Made by a program: the position numbers and the translations under genes. Shown here one piece after another: positions 1 to 6,037 of a stretch of 6,537 nucleotides of DNA. This stretch comes from a bacterium (GTDB lineage Bacteria; Bacillota_I; Bacilli_A; RF39; UBA660). The stretch is from NCBI GenBank assembly GCA_029007415.1, contig JAQXHT010000089.1, forward strand, positions 1 to 6,537. Reading direction: 5' to 3'. The notes below the pieces were generated by a model. The model had not been told where the DNA came from, searched no databases, and worked only from the letters and a program-made list of their open reading frames with translations. Each line of letters begins with the position of its first letter. The first letter of the stretch is position 1.

Positions 1-1
1 T

Positions 2-934
2 AATAATGGAAAAGTAGCTTCGCAATATACAATTTATTTAGATGACCAACCACTAGACGATGGTGATGTTAGAATTAATCAAAAATATATTCATTATAGT
101 TTAGAAAAAGATGAATCTAATAATATAGCTAAATCATTAACTGAAAATCAAAAACTAGAAAGTGGAATAATTAATAGTGGACAAACTATTAGCTATAAAT
201 TAAGATTATGGTTTTCTAGTGATATGACGATAGAAGAAGAAAATAAAGTCTTTAAAGCAAAACTAAGGATAGAGGGAATATCTACTAGTGAAGAAAGTTT
301 AAATAAAAAGTGTCAAGATGCAGGAGGAGATTCCTTTATTGATGGAGAATGTAGAAAATACTATGTAATGAAAAATAATATAGCGGTTGTTAGGCAGGGC
401 TCTTATGCAAAATTAATAGCAAATTCTGATGGGTCATACACTTTTTCTACTGATGGACTTACTTATTTAGCTAACTCTATAGCGACGACAACTACTAGTA
501 TGAAAAGTGTTGGACACAATTATTATTACAATGTTAACATATTATCCATGGTTGAAAAGTTGGGACATAATTCGGAAACAATACTTGAATTTGCCCACAA
601 AACTGTAATAGATGGAATAGAATATTGGCCAAAAACTCAATTCATTTATAGTCTTAATGCAACAGGAATGTATACTGGAATTATTGTTTCTAATAGTGAA
701 AAGGACCATTTTTACATAGAATCATATGATTGGGCAGAGTTTACTTTTAGAGATTATATGATAATTGACTTAACATTAATGTTTGGTGAAGGAAATGAAC
801 CAAGTAAAGAATGGTGTGATAAGAATTTAACTAGTTATATAGAATATAATGAAATCGGAGTAAAGACTCCTATTAGTGATATAAACTATACTGGTAAGAC
901 TAGTTATTATGATGTAATATCAATGTATAAATAG
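2..934 (+). CDS. Surface or phage-tail-like protein, C-terminal part (5' end outside window)
   Basis: The frame is open from base 2 to TAG at 932-934, giving 310 codons with no start in the window. An ATG at 224 lies in frame but has no ribosome binding site, so it is internal. The first ~95 visible residues alternate polar and hydrophobic strands (YTIYLDD, YKLRLWF, FKAKLRIEG), as in beta-sandwich modules of secreted Firmicutes proteins. A linker with two cysteines (about residues 104 and 117 of the visible part) follows. The last ~190 residues are rich in Tyr, Asn, Ser and Thr and carry DLTLMFGEGNEP (about 256-267). The FGxGNEP signature recurs in tail-fibre-like and carbohydrate-binding-like modules of Firmicutes phages and surface proteins. 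There is no LPXTG or transmembrane anchor at the C-terminus, so any signal or anchor must be N-terminal. The end is a triple stop, TAG-TAG-TAA. Role and ligand are unknown; extracellular adhesion or sugar binding is an inference. Confidence 0.8.
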   Translation, partial: NNGKVASQYTIYLDDQPLDDGDVRINQKYIHYSLEKDESNNIAKSLTENQKLESGIINSGQTISYKLRLWFSSDMTIEEENKVFKAKLRIEGISTSEESLNKKCQDAGGDSFIDGECRKYYVMKNNIAVVRQGSYAKLIANSDGSYTFSTDGLTYLANSIATTTTSMKSVGHNYYYNVNILSMVEKLGHNSETILEFAHKTVIDGIEYWPKTQFIYSLNATGMYTGIIVSNSEKDHFYIESYDWAEFTFRDYMIIDLTLMFGEGNEPSKEWCDKNLTSYIEYNEIGVKTPISDINYTGKTSYYDVISMYK

Positions 935-947
935 TAGTAAAAACCTC

Positions 948-977
948 TTGACAAAATCTTGGTATTTTCATTATTCT
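948..977 (+). promoter_or_regulatory. SigA-type promoter for the metallo-hydrolase gene
   Basis: A perfect -35 TTGACA (948-953) is followed after 18 bases by TATTCT (972-977), which matches TATAAT at 4 of 6 positions. TAGTAA (977-982) is an alternative -10. An inverted repeat, ATTCTA-gtaaa-TAGAAT (973-989), overlaps the -10 and could be an operator or the first hairpin of the transcript. I see no convincing terminator after the preceding gene, so readthrough from it is also possible. Confidence 0.5.
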
Positions 978-1004
978 AGTAAATAGAATGAGGAGGAATA
1001 AAAG

Positions 1005-1532
1005 ATGGAAATAGTTAGAGTGGTAACTGGGACATTAGATGAAAATTGTTATGTATTAAAAATTGATGATAAATGTTTATTAATAGACCCAGGAGCAGAT
1101 GCTGATAAGATAAAAGAAGCGATGGGGGAAGCTAAACTACTAGGAATATTAGTAACACATTCCCATTTTGACCATGTTGGAGCTTTAAGAGAATTTCTTA
1201 AAAATAATAGAAGACTTATGGTTTATAAGAAAAGTAATTTACAAGACTTAGTAGAAAAAGAGATAGGTCCTTTCAAATTTAAATGTTATTATACACCAGG
1301 ACATAGTAGTGACTCAGTGAGTTTTTACTTTAAGGAAGAAAATGTCTTATTTGCAGGAGATTTTATCTTTAAAGGAACGATAGGTAGAACAGACCTTCCA
1401 ACTGGTAGTAGCACTGATATGCAAAAATCTTTAGAAAAATTAAAAGAATTTGCTGATACTACTAAAATATACTCAGGACATGGTGAATTAACAACTCTAG
1501 AAGAAGAAAGAAAAAATAACCCATATCTATAA
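1005..1532 (+). CDS. Metallo-beta-lactamase-fold hydrolase, glyoxalase II-like (YqgX-type)
   Basis: This is a cytoplasmic MBL-fold hydrolase of 175 residues. The family binds two metal ions, usually Zn or Fe, and hydrolyses thioesters such as S-lactoyl-thiols; the exact substrate cannot be read from the sequence. The metal-binding set is complete: HSHFDH at 52-57 (HxHxDH), H100 in TPGHSSDS, D119 in FAGDFIF and H159 in SGHGELT. IGRTDLPTGS (126-135) and the C-terminal GHG...E...NP pattern are typical of the YqgX/GloB-like subgroup. It is shorter than the usual ~205-210 residues, mainly between the HxHxDH motif and H100. It lacks the C-terminal substrate-binding domain of classical glyoxalase II. 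The ATG start is fixed by AGGAGG at 991-996, 8 bases upstream. The class is secure; a lactoyl-thiol substrate is an inference. Confidence 0.92.
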   Translation: MEIVRVVTGTLDENCYVLKIDDKCLLIDPGADADKIKEAMGEAKLLGILVTHSHFDHVGALREFLKNNRRLMVYKKSNLQDLVEKEIGPFKFKCYYTPGHSSDSVSFYFKEENVLFAGDFIFKGTIGRTDLPTGSSTDMQKSLEKLKEFADTTKIYSGHGELTTLEEERKNNPYL

Positions 1533-1538
1533 TATCTA

Positions 1539-1547
1539 TGATATAAT
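1539..1547 (+). promoter_or_regulatory. Extended -10 promoter for the membrane-protein/yqeY genes
   Basis: TGaTATAAT is a perfect -10 (1542-1547) with an upstream TG (1539-1540), an extended -10 that can work without a good -35. No clear -35 is visible near 1519-1524. The element lies just after the hydrolase stop codon and 27 bases before the next start. It overlaps the palindrome ATATC-tat-GATAT (1532-1544) and a 9-base-period direct repeat of ATATCTAT (1523-1530 and 1532-1539). Either feature may be a binding site or may simply reflect AT-rich sequence. Confidence 0.5.
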
Positions 1548-1574
1548 CAAAGAAAGAAGAGAAAGGTGGTTATT

Positions 1575-1889
1575 ATGTATATTGATTTAATTGTTCTAAT
1601 AGTTTTAATTTTACTAGTTATTATGTTCTTTAGACAATTCTCTAGTTTTGTTTACTTTATAGCAATTACTGATATATTTCTTAGAATATTAACATATATA
1701 GGACAAAATATTCCTTTGCAAGATGTCGCAGCAGTAATAAATAAATATATACCTAAAAGTATTTTGGGTATCCTAGGAAGTTATACTAGTGGACTTCTAT
1801 ATGAAATACTAGCATGGGCATTCATCATTATAATGATTATATTTGAAACATATATCATTAAATTCTTTATAAAGAAAAAGAAGGTGTAA
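1575..1889 (+). CDS. Small integral membrane protein, unknown function
   Basis: This 104-residue protein is very hydrophobic. Likely transmembrane helices lie at about residues 2-18, 23-42 and 72-98. Between the second and third is a more polar, probably amphipathic stretch (46-60: IPLQDVAAVINKYIP). The tail is strongly basic (IKKKKV), which by the positive-inside rule puts the C-terminus in the cytoplasm. I do not recognise a family; a distant CvpA/YggT-like small membrane protein is possible but unsupported. I chose ATG 1575 because AAAGGTGG (1562-1569) sits 5 bases upstream. The in-frame GTG at 1566 lies inside that binding site. The stop TAA is two bases before the next gene's GTG, so the two are probably translated in a coupled way. 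Confidence 0.8.
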   Translation: MYIDLIVLIVLILLVIMFFRQFSSFVYFIAITDIFLRILTYIGQNIPLQDVAAVINKYIPKSILGILGSYTSGLLYEILAWAFIIIMIIFETYIIKFFIKKKKV

Positions 1890-1891
1890 AA

Positions 1892-2527
1892 GTGGGTAAA
1901 GGAACTTTAAAAAAATTTGTTGTAACAGTAATAATACTAGAAGTATTGATAGGTGCTATTTACTATGGTTATAAAAAACTAGGGACTAGTTCGGATGGTA
2001 CTAGTAAATTATCATTAAAAGATAAGACAGTAACAACACTTTATAAAAAAATAGCTCATGAAGATTTAGAAATACTTGATGTAATGGAAAATAAAGCAAT
2101 GTTATACTATGCTTATTGGAATATAGATGATAAAGAAACAATTAACTGTGAAGTAGTAGAAGCTAAGCAAGATGGTTATACTTGTGATGGTTTAGTAACT
2201 TTTGTTCAGAAAAGTGATTTAGAAAAAGCAGTTAAAAATCTATATGGAAAAGATATTACTGTTCAAGTAGAAAGCTTTGAAGTAGATAAGAAGCACTATG
2301 CTGTTTATGATGAAACTAATAAAGGAGTAGCAGTATTTTCTAAAGAGGATAACTCCGCTCCTATCAATATAAAACTAAAGAGTGCAGTAAAAGATGAAGA
2401 TAAAATCTTATTAACAACCCAAATATTAGATGGCATCTATGGAACAGTTAAAGAAACTTATCAGTATACATTTGTAAAGAATGGGAAAGACTATTATTTA
2501 ACAAAGAAAGAGAAAGTAAAGGCGTGA
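1892..2527 (+). CDS. Membrane-anchored protein with extracytoplasmic domain, unknown function
   Basis: This protein has 211 residues. A basic N-terminus (GKGTLKK) is followed by a single hydrophobic helix (about 9-26), then a ~180-residue polar domain expected outside the membrane. No lipobox or clear signal-peptidase site is seen, so it is probably a signal anchor. The domain has two cysteines 12 apart (C86 and C98, TINCEVV and YTCDGL), which could form a disulphide, and many beta-like stretches towards the end (QYTFVKNGKDYYLTKKEK). I do not recognise the family. It starts with GTG 1892 and uses AAGGTG (1881-1886) inside the end of the preceding gene, so it is likely coupled to that small membrane protein and may work with it. 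The stop is TGA (2525-2527), the only TGA stop among the complete genes here. Confidence 0.8.
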   Translation: MGKGTLKKFVVTVIILEVLIGAIYYGYKKLGTSSDGTSKLSLKDKTVTTLYKKIAHEDLEILDVMENKAMLYYAYWNIDDKETINCEVVEAKQDGYTCDGLVTFVQKSDLEKAVKNLYGKDITVQVESFEVDKKHYAVYDETNKGVAVFSKEDNSAPINIKLKSAVKDEDKILLTTQILDGIYGTVKETYQYTFVKNGKDYYLTKKEKVKA

Positions 2528-2533
2528 TTAAAT

Positions 2534-2971
2534 ATGTATGACAAGATTAAAAGTGGAATAGTAGAAGCTATGAAAGCTCATGATAAGGAAAGATTAGCAG
2601 TATTAAGAATGGTTAAAGCTGCTGTTGATTTAGACCATATCGATAATAAAGTAGAAATTAATGATGATTTAGTTTTAAGTGTAATCTTAAAGCAAGTAAA
2701 GATGAGAGAAGACTCTATTGAACAATATTCTAAGAGTGCTAGAAGTGACCTTGTAGAAAAAGAAACAATGGAACTAAACACTTTAAAAGAGTTTTTACCA
2801 GCTCCTTTAACAGAAGAAGAACTAGCTAGTTTAATTACCGAAGCTATTGAAGAAGTTAAACCAACTGGTATGAAAGATATGGGCAAAGTGATGGGTTATT
2901 TATCACCTAAAGTAAAGGGAAGAACAGACCAAAAAGCTTTATCAGTAAAAATTAAAGAAAGATTACAATAA
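2534..2971 (+). CDS. yqeY: YqeY family protein (GatB/YqeY domain)
   Basis: At 145 residues it matches the usual full length of YqeY (~148). The family is alpha-helical and resembles the C-terminal tail domain of GatB, a subunit of the tRNA-dependent amidotransferase. A tRNA-linked role is therefore often suggested but not settled. Family hallmarks are MKAHDKERLAVLRMVKAA near the N-terminus, the KQVKMREDSIEQY segment, the LKEFLPAPLTEEEL linker (about 84-97) and the C-terminal block GMKDMGKVMGYLSPKVKGRTD (about 112-132). The start ATG lies 6 bases after the preceding TGA stop and in the same frame. The ribosome binding site is weak (AAAGG at 2518-2522), so translation probably depends on coupling to the gene upstream. 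The usual Bacilli neighbour rpsU is not present here. Confidence 0.93.
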   Translation: MYDKIKSGIVEAMKAHDKERLAVLRMVKAAVDLDHIDNKVEINDDLVLSVILKQVKMREDSIEQYSKSARSDLVEKETMELNTLKEFLPAPLTEEELASLITEAIEEVKPTGMKDMGKVMGYLSPKVKGRTDQKALSVKIKERLQ

Positions 2972-3000
2972 AACTTTTCCTATTAGGAGGGAAAGTTTTT
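2971..3000 (+). terminator. Intrinsic terminator after yqeY
   Basis: AAACTTTTCC (2971-2980) pairs with GGGAAAGTTT (2989-2998): ten pairs including one G-U, with an 8-base loop, ending in TTTTT (2996-3000). Part of the U-tract is also in the stem, which makes it A-tract/U-tract symmetrical. The loop and right arm contain AGGAGGG, a Shine-Dalgarno-like sequence with no start codon at a useful distance. Only 16 bases separate the U-tract from the rnhB start, so this may act as an attenuator for rnhB. Confidence 0.7.
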
Positions 3001-3016
3001 CACTTGGAGGACTTAT

Positions 3017-3631
3017 ATGGAAATAGATAACTATAAATATGAAAGAGAATTAAGAAAAAAAGGTGTTACTTTAATAGCAGGAGTAGATGAAGTAGGAAGA
3101 GGTCCTTTAGTAGGACCAGTTGTAACTGCTTGTGTAATATTACCAGAAAAGTTTGATTTACCACATTTAACCGATAGTAAGAAATTAACTGAAAGAAGAA
3201 GAGAAATCCTTTATAAAGAGATACAAGAACAAGCTTTAGGAATTGGTATTGGAATAGTAGATAATGAAGAAATTGATAGAATTAATATCTTAAATGCTAC
3301 TAAGAAAGCAATGAAGATGGCGATTAATAATTGTAAAGTAAAGCCAGAACATGTCTTAATAGATGCTGTCAAACTAGATATTGATATACCAACTACTTCT
3401 ATCATTAAGGGTGATTTAAAAAGTATTACTATTTCTGCTGCTAGTGTTATTGCAAAAGTAACAAGAGATCACATGCTATACGAATTAGATAAAAAATATC
3501 CAATGTATGATTTTAAACATAATAAGGGTTATCCAACTAAGAAGCATATCGAAGCAATTAAAGAATATGGTATTATTAAAGAACATCGTAGAAGTTACTC
3601 TCCTGTTAAAGAATATGTAAATAATAAGTAA
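3017..3631 (+). CDS. rnhB: Ribonuclease HII
   Basis: RNase HII cuts RNA in RNA-DNA duplexes and starts ribonucleotide excision repair by nicking 5' of single ribonucleotides; it acts in the cytoplasm with Mg or Mn. The protein has 204 residues, normal for the family. The N-terminal signature GVDEVGRGPLVGPVV (22-36) carries D24 and E25. The other catalytic acids are D116 (VLIDAVKL) and D133 (KGDLKSITISAASVIAKVTRD), 17 apart as in known RNases HII. YPMYDFKHNKGYPTKKH (161-177) is the conserved region after the core. D116 is followed by Ala rather than the common Gly, a mild variation. The start is fixed by TTGGAGG (3004-3010), 6 bases before ATG. There is no room for a promoter between the yqeY terminator and this start, so expression needs readthrough or a promoter inside yqeY. 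Confidence 0.97.
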   Translation: MEIDNYKYERELRKKGVTLIAGVDEVGRGPLVGPVVTACVILPEKFDLPHLTDSKKLTERRREILYKEIQEQALGIGIGIVDNEEIDRINILNATKKAMKMAINNCKVKPEHVLIDAVKLDIDIPTTSIIKGDLKSITISAASVIAKVTRDHMLYELDKKYPMYDFKHNKGYPTKKHIEAIKEYGIIKEHRRSYSPVKEYVNNK

Positions 3632-3645
3632 ATTTTTAAAAATGC

Positions 3646-3675
3646 TTGACAATGATAGTAATTATCAGATATAAG
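3646..3675 (+). promoter_or_regulatory. topA promoter, SigA type
   Basis: A perfect -35 TTGACA (3646-3651) is followed after 18 bases by TATAAG (3670-3675, 5 of 6 matches to the -10). ATATAA (3669-3674) would give a 17-base spacer. The ribosome binding site and topA start follow within 25 bases, so the leader is short. The spacer is filled by a separate inverted repeat, described in its own entry. Confidence 0.75.
3653..3667 (+). promoter_or_regulatory. Fur/PerR-type inverted repeat in the topA promoter spacer (candidate operator)
   Basis: TGATAGTAATTATCA differs at one position (G for A at base 6) from the 7-1-7 Fur-family consensus TGATAATnATTATCA. It lies wholly between the -35 and -10, where a bound repressor would block RNA polymerase. 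No Fur-family gene is in the window, so the regulator, if any, is unknown. AT-rich DNA makes chance resemblance easier. Confidence 0.45.
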
Positions 3676-3697
3676 AATATGGAAAAGGAGGAGCTTT

Positions 3698-5719
3698 ATG
3701 ACAAAGAACTTAGTAATAGTAGAAAGTCCTAGTAAGAGTAAAACTATTGAAAAATATCTTGGTAAAGATTATAAAGTAGTATCTAGTAAAGGACATATTA
3801 GAGATTTAGCAACTAGTGGTAAGTTGGGACTAGGTGTTGATATAGAAAATGGCTTTAAACCTAATTATGTTCCTTTAAAAGGAAAGAGTAAATTAATAAC
3901 AGAATTAAAGAAAGACGTTAAAAATAGTGATCATGTTATTCTAGCAACCGACCCTGATCGTGAGGGAGAAGCGATATCTTGGCACTTAAAAGAAGCTTTA
4001 AATATTAAAGATGATGATTATTCTCGTGTTTTATTCCATGAGATAACAAAAGATAGTGTCTTAGAAGCAATTAAACATGAAGGTAAGATTGACCAGAATT
4101 TAGTTAAGAGTCAAGAAACTAGAAGAATATTAGATAGAATCATTGGTTTTAGATTATCAAAGTTATTACAATCTAAGATTAAGGCAAAGAGTGCAGGTCG
4201 TGTTCAAAGTGTTGCTTTAAAGTTAATTGTTGATAGAGAAAGAGAAATTGAAGCTTTTAAACTAGAAGAATATTATACTATCACAGCTTATTTTGATTCT
4301 GTTGCTGCTAATCTTTTTGAATATAAAGATAGTGAAATTAAATTAAGTTCTAAAGAAGAAGCAGATAAAGTTCTAGCTGCTTTGACCGATGATTATAAAG
4401 TTTATTCTGTAGAAGAAAAACTTAAGAATAAGAAAAGTAAAGCTCCTTTTACGACTTCAACATTGCAACAAGAAGCTGCTAATAAACTAGGATTTCCTAC
4501 CAAGAAAACAATGATGATAGCACAAAAACTTTATGAAGGAATTGATCTTGGCAGTGAAACGACTGGTTTAATTACTTATATGAGAACGGATTCTATTCGC
4601 TTATCTGATGAGTTTATTCATAATACTTTTAACTTTATTGAGAAAAACTATGGTAAAGAGTACGTTGGTTATGCAAAACAAGCCAAGAAAAAAGAAAATG
4701 TCCAAGATGCTCATGAAGGTATTAGACCGACTAGTATTTTAAGACGTCCAGAAGATGTTAAGAGTCATTTATCGAGTGATGAGTTTAAGTTATATCGTTT
4801 GATATATTATCGTGCTTTAGCTAGTTTGATGGCTGATGCGAAAGTTAATCAGACAACAGTATTGTTTGATAATAATGATTATCACTTTAAAGCGACTGGT
4901 AGTGTTATCATCTTTAAAGGTTACTTAGAAGCTTATGCTACTTATGAAGCTAACGAAGAAAATTATTTATCTGCTTTTGTTAAGGATGAAGTAAGACAAG
5001 CCACTGATTTAGTTAGTGAACAACATTTTACTAAACCACCAGCTAGATATACGGAAGCTTCGCTTGTCAAGAAAATGGAAGAGTTAGGAATAGGTCGTCC
5101 ATCAACTTATGCGCAAACGATTGATACTTTAAAACAACGTGCTTATGTTACTTTAGAGGAGAAAAAGTTTCATCCGACAGAAGTTGGGGTGAAAACTACG
5201 GATAAGTTACAAGAGTTTTTTAAAGACTTAATTAATGTTGAATATACTAGAGAAATGGAAGAAGATTTAGATAAGATTGCTAGTGGAGAACTTGTTTGGA
5301 ATGAAGTGTTGAAAGAGTTTTATGACGAATTTGAACCACGTGTTGAGAAGGCTTTTGATGAAATGGAAAAAACACCAGATCAAGAGACTGGTGAACTTTG
5401 TCCAGAATGTTCTCATCCTTTAGTTATTAGAAAAGGTAGATATGGCGAGTTCATTGCTTGTAGTAACTATCCGGAATGTAAATATGTTAAAAAGGAAGAA
5501 AAAGAAGTCATAGAAGTAGCGCATTGTCCTAATTGCGATGGAATGATTTTAGAGCGAAAGACAAGACGTGGTAAGACTTTCTATGGTTGTAGCAATTATC
5601 CTAAATGTAAAACTGCTTTTTGGGATAAGCCTTTAGAAGAAAAGTGTCCTAATTGTGGCTCTTTACTAGTAGAACATAATAATGAAGTTAAGTGTAGTAG
5701 TTGTGATTATACTAAATAG
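3698..5719 (+). CDS. topA: DNA topoisomerase I (type IA)
   Basis: This enzyme relaxes negatively supercoiled DNA by cutting one strand through a 5'-phosphotyrosine link. It has 673 residues; the Bacillus subtilis enzyme has about 690. The Toprim domain (about 1-115) has VESPSKSKTIEKYLG with E9, and ATDPDREGEA with the Mg-binding acids D85, D87 and E89. QETRRILDRIIGFRLS (139-154) and KSAGRVQSVAL (164-174) are core motifs. The catalytic tyrosine is Y294 in LITYMRTDS. DAHEGIRPT (337-345) and KPPARYTEASLVKKMEELGIGRPSTY (446-471) complete the core. The C-terminus has three four-cysteine zinc ribbons: C568/C571/C588/C594, C610/C613/C631/C637 and a shorter C650/C653/C666/C669. The start is set by AAGGAGG (3685-3691), 6 bases upstream. 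It has its own promoter and terminator and follows rnhB directly; dprA, a common upstream neighbour in Bacilli, is absent. Confidence 0.98.
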   Translation: MTKNLVIVESPSKSKTIEKYLGKDYKVVSSKGHIRDLATSGKLGLGVDIENGFKPNYVPLKGKSKLITELKKDVKNSDHVILATDPDREGEAISWHLKEALNIKDDDYSRVLFHEITKDSVLEAIKHEGKIDQNLVKSQETRRILDRIIGFRLSKLLQSKIKAKSAGRVQSVALKLIVDREREIEAFKLEEYYTITAYFDSVAANLFEYKDSEIKLSSKEEADKVLAALTDDYKVYSVEEKLKNKKSKAPFTTSTLQQEAANKLGFPTKKTMMIAQKLYEGIDLGSETTGLITYMRTDSIRLSDEFIHNTFNFIEKNYGKEYVGYAKQAKKKENVQDAHEGIRPTSILRRPEDVKSHLSSDEFKLYRLIYYRALASLMADAKVNQTTVLFDNNDYHFKATGSVIIFKGYLEAYATYEANEENYLSAFVKDEVRQATDLVSEQHFTKPPARYTEASLVKKMEELGIGRPSTYAQTIDTLKQRAYVTLEEKKFHPTEVGVKTTDKLQEFFKDLINVEYTREMEEDLDKIASGELVWNEVLKEFYDEFEPRVEKAFDEMEKTPDQETGELCPECSHPLVIRKGRYGEFIACSNYPECKYVKKEEKEVIEVAHCPNCDGMILERKTRRGKTFYGCSNYPKCKTAFWDKPLEEKCPNCGSLLVEHNNEVKCSSCDYTK

Positions 5720-5751
5720 AAGGATGGTTAGTCCTTCTTTTTCCTTTTTTT
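5718..5751 (+). terminator. Intrinsic terminator of topA
   Basis: AGAAGGA (5718-5724, starting within the topA TAG stop) pairs perfectly with TCCTTCT (5732-5738) around a 7-base loop. It is followed by TTTTTCCTTTTTTT (5738-5751). This is a classical rho-independent terminator on the plus strand. The minus-strand regulator gene ends in the loop (5728-5730), so its last eight codons, stop included, are written in the terminator. Read on the minus strand, the same stem has only a poor T-tract. Confidence 0.88.
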
Positions 5752-5985
5752 GCTATTATTATCGTGGTATATTTTTACGTAACGCTCATACTCAAATAAT
5801 TCATTTGGAGTCATTTCCAAAAAATAGCACAACTCAGGTATTAAAGTTGAGGGGAAACTTAGTTTGCCATTTTCGTATCTTGAATATAAATCTTGTCCTA
5901 TTCCAAGAGAAGTGGCAATCTCTTTTTGTGTGAGATTCATCACTTTTCGTTGTTCTTTTATTTTTTCGTGAAAGTCCATTTCCAT
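5728..5985 (-). CDS. XRE-family helix-turn-helix transcriptional regulator
   Basis: This is an 85-residue, single-domain Cro/C1-type DNA-binding protein. The five-helix HTH spans about residues 6-65: EKIKEQRKVMNLTQKEIA, then the turn SLGIGQDLYSRYENG (26-40) with the recognition helix around QDLYSRYE, then TLIPELCYFLEMTPNELF (47-64), which matches the family's usual end. There is no sensor or peptidase domain. The tail KKRKKKD (79-85) is unusually basic and is encoded by the antisense of the topA terminator T-tracts. ATG at 5983-5985 is chosen because GGTGA (5992-5996 on the plus strand) lies 6 bases upstream and the HTH is then complete. It converges on topA and is divergent from the nuclease fragment at 6250, whose expression it might control, besides its own. 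That role is inferred from position only. Confidence 0.9.
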   Translation of the reverse strand: MEMDFHEKIKEQRKVMNLTQKEIATSLGIGQDLYSRYENGKLSFPSTLIPELCYFLEMTPNELFEYERYVKIYHDNNSKKRKKKD

Positions 5986-6004
5986 ATTTCATCACCGTAA
6001 TTAG

Positions 6005-6034
6005 AGTGTAAACTATTATACGTTTAAATGTCAA
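6005..6034 (-). promoter_or_regulatory. Promoter of the XRE regulator
   Basis: Read on the minus strand, a perfect TTGACA (6029-6034) is followed after 18 bases by TACACT (6005-6010, 4 of 6 matches). A perfect TATAAT also lies at 6015-6020, but its -35 at normal spacing is poor. One of the two should drive the gene, with a leader of roughly 10-25 bases. An imperfect palindrome, ACGTTTAAATGT (6020-6031), overlaps the spacer. Confidence 0.5.
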
Positions 6035-6037
6035 TTG

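Noticed and set aside
224..226. ATG at 224 as the start of the first protein
   Set aside because: No ribosome binding site precedes it and the frame is open to the left edge with a matching beta-sandwich pattern, so it is an internal methionine.
935..970. Terminator for the first gene
   Set aside because: The only pairing found is ACC with GGT plus an A/T extension with a bulge, too weak, and it overlaps the promoter -35.
1566..1568. GTG at 1566 as start of the small membrane protein
   Set aside because: It lies within the AAAGGTGG binding site that serves ATG 1575.
2578..2886. Minus-strand open frame opposite yqeY
   Set aside because: It lies entirely antisense to a well-conserved gene, is low-complexity Ser/Leu-rich and has no start signal.
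3211..3405. Minus-strand open frame opposite rnhB
   Set aside because: Antisense to catalytic parts of RNase HII with no ribosome binding site or recognisable motif.
3632..3643. ATTTTTAAAAAT palindrome after rnhB as a terminator
   Set aside because: It has no GC pairs and no separate U-tract; it is better seen as AT-rich sequence ahead of the topA promoter.
5682..5933. Plus-strand open frame running from topA into the XRE gene
   Set aside because: It crosses the topA terminator and is antisense to the regulator; no ribosome binding site.
5834..6034. Minus-strand open frame overlapping the XRE gene and its promoter
   Set aside because: It is in another frame of the regulator, starts upstream of or within the promoter and has no family features.
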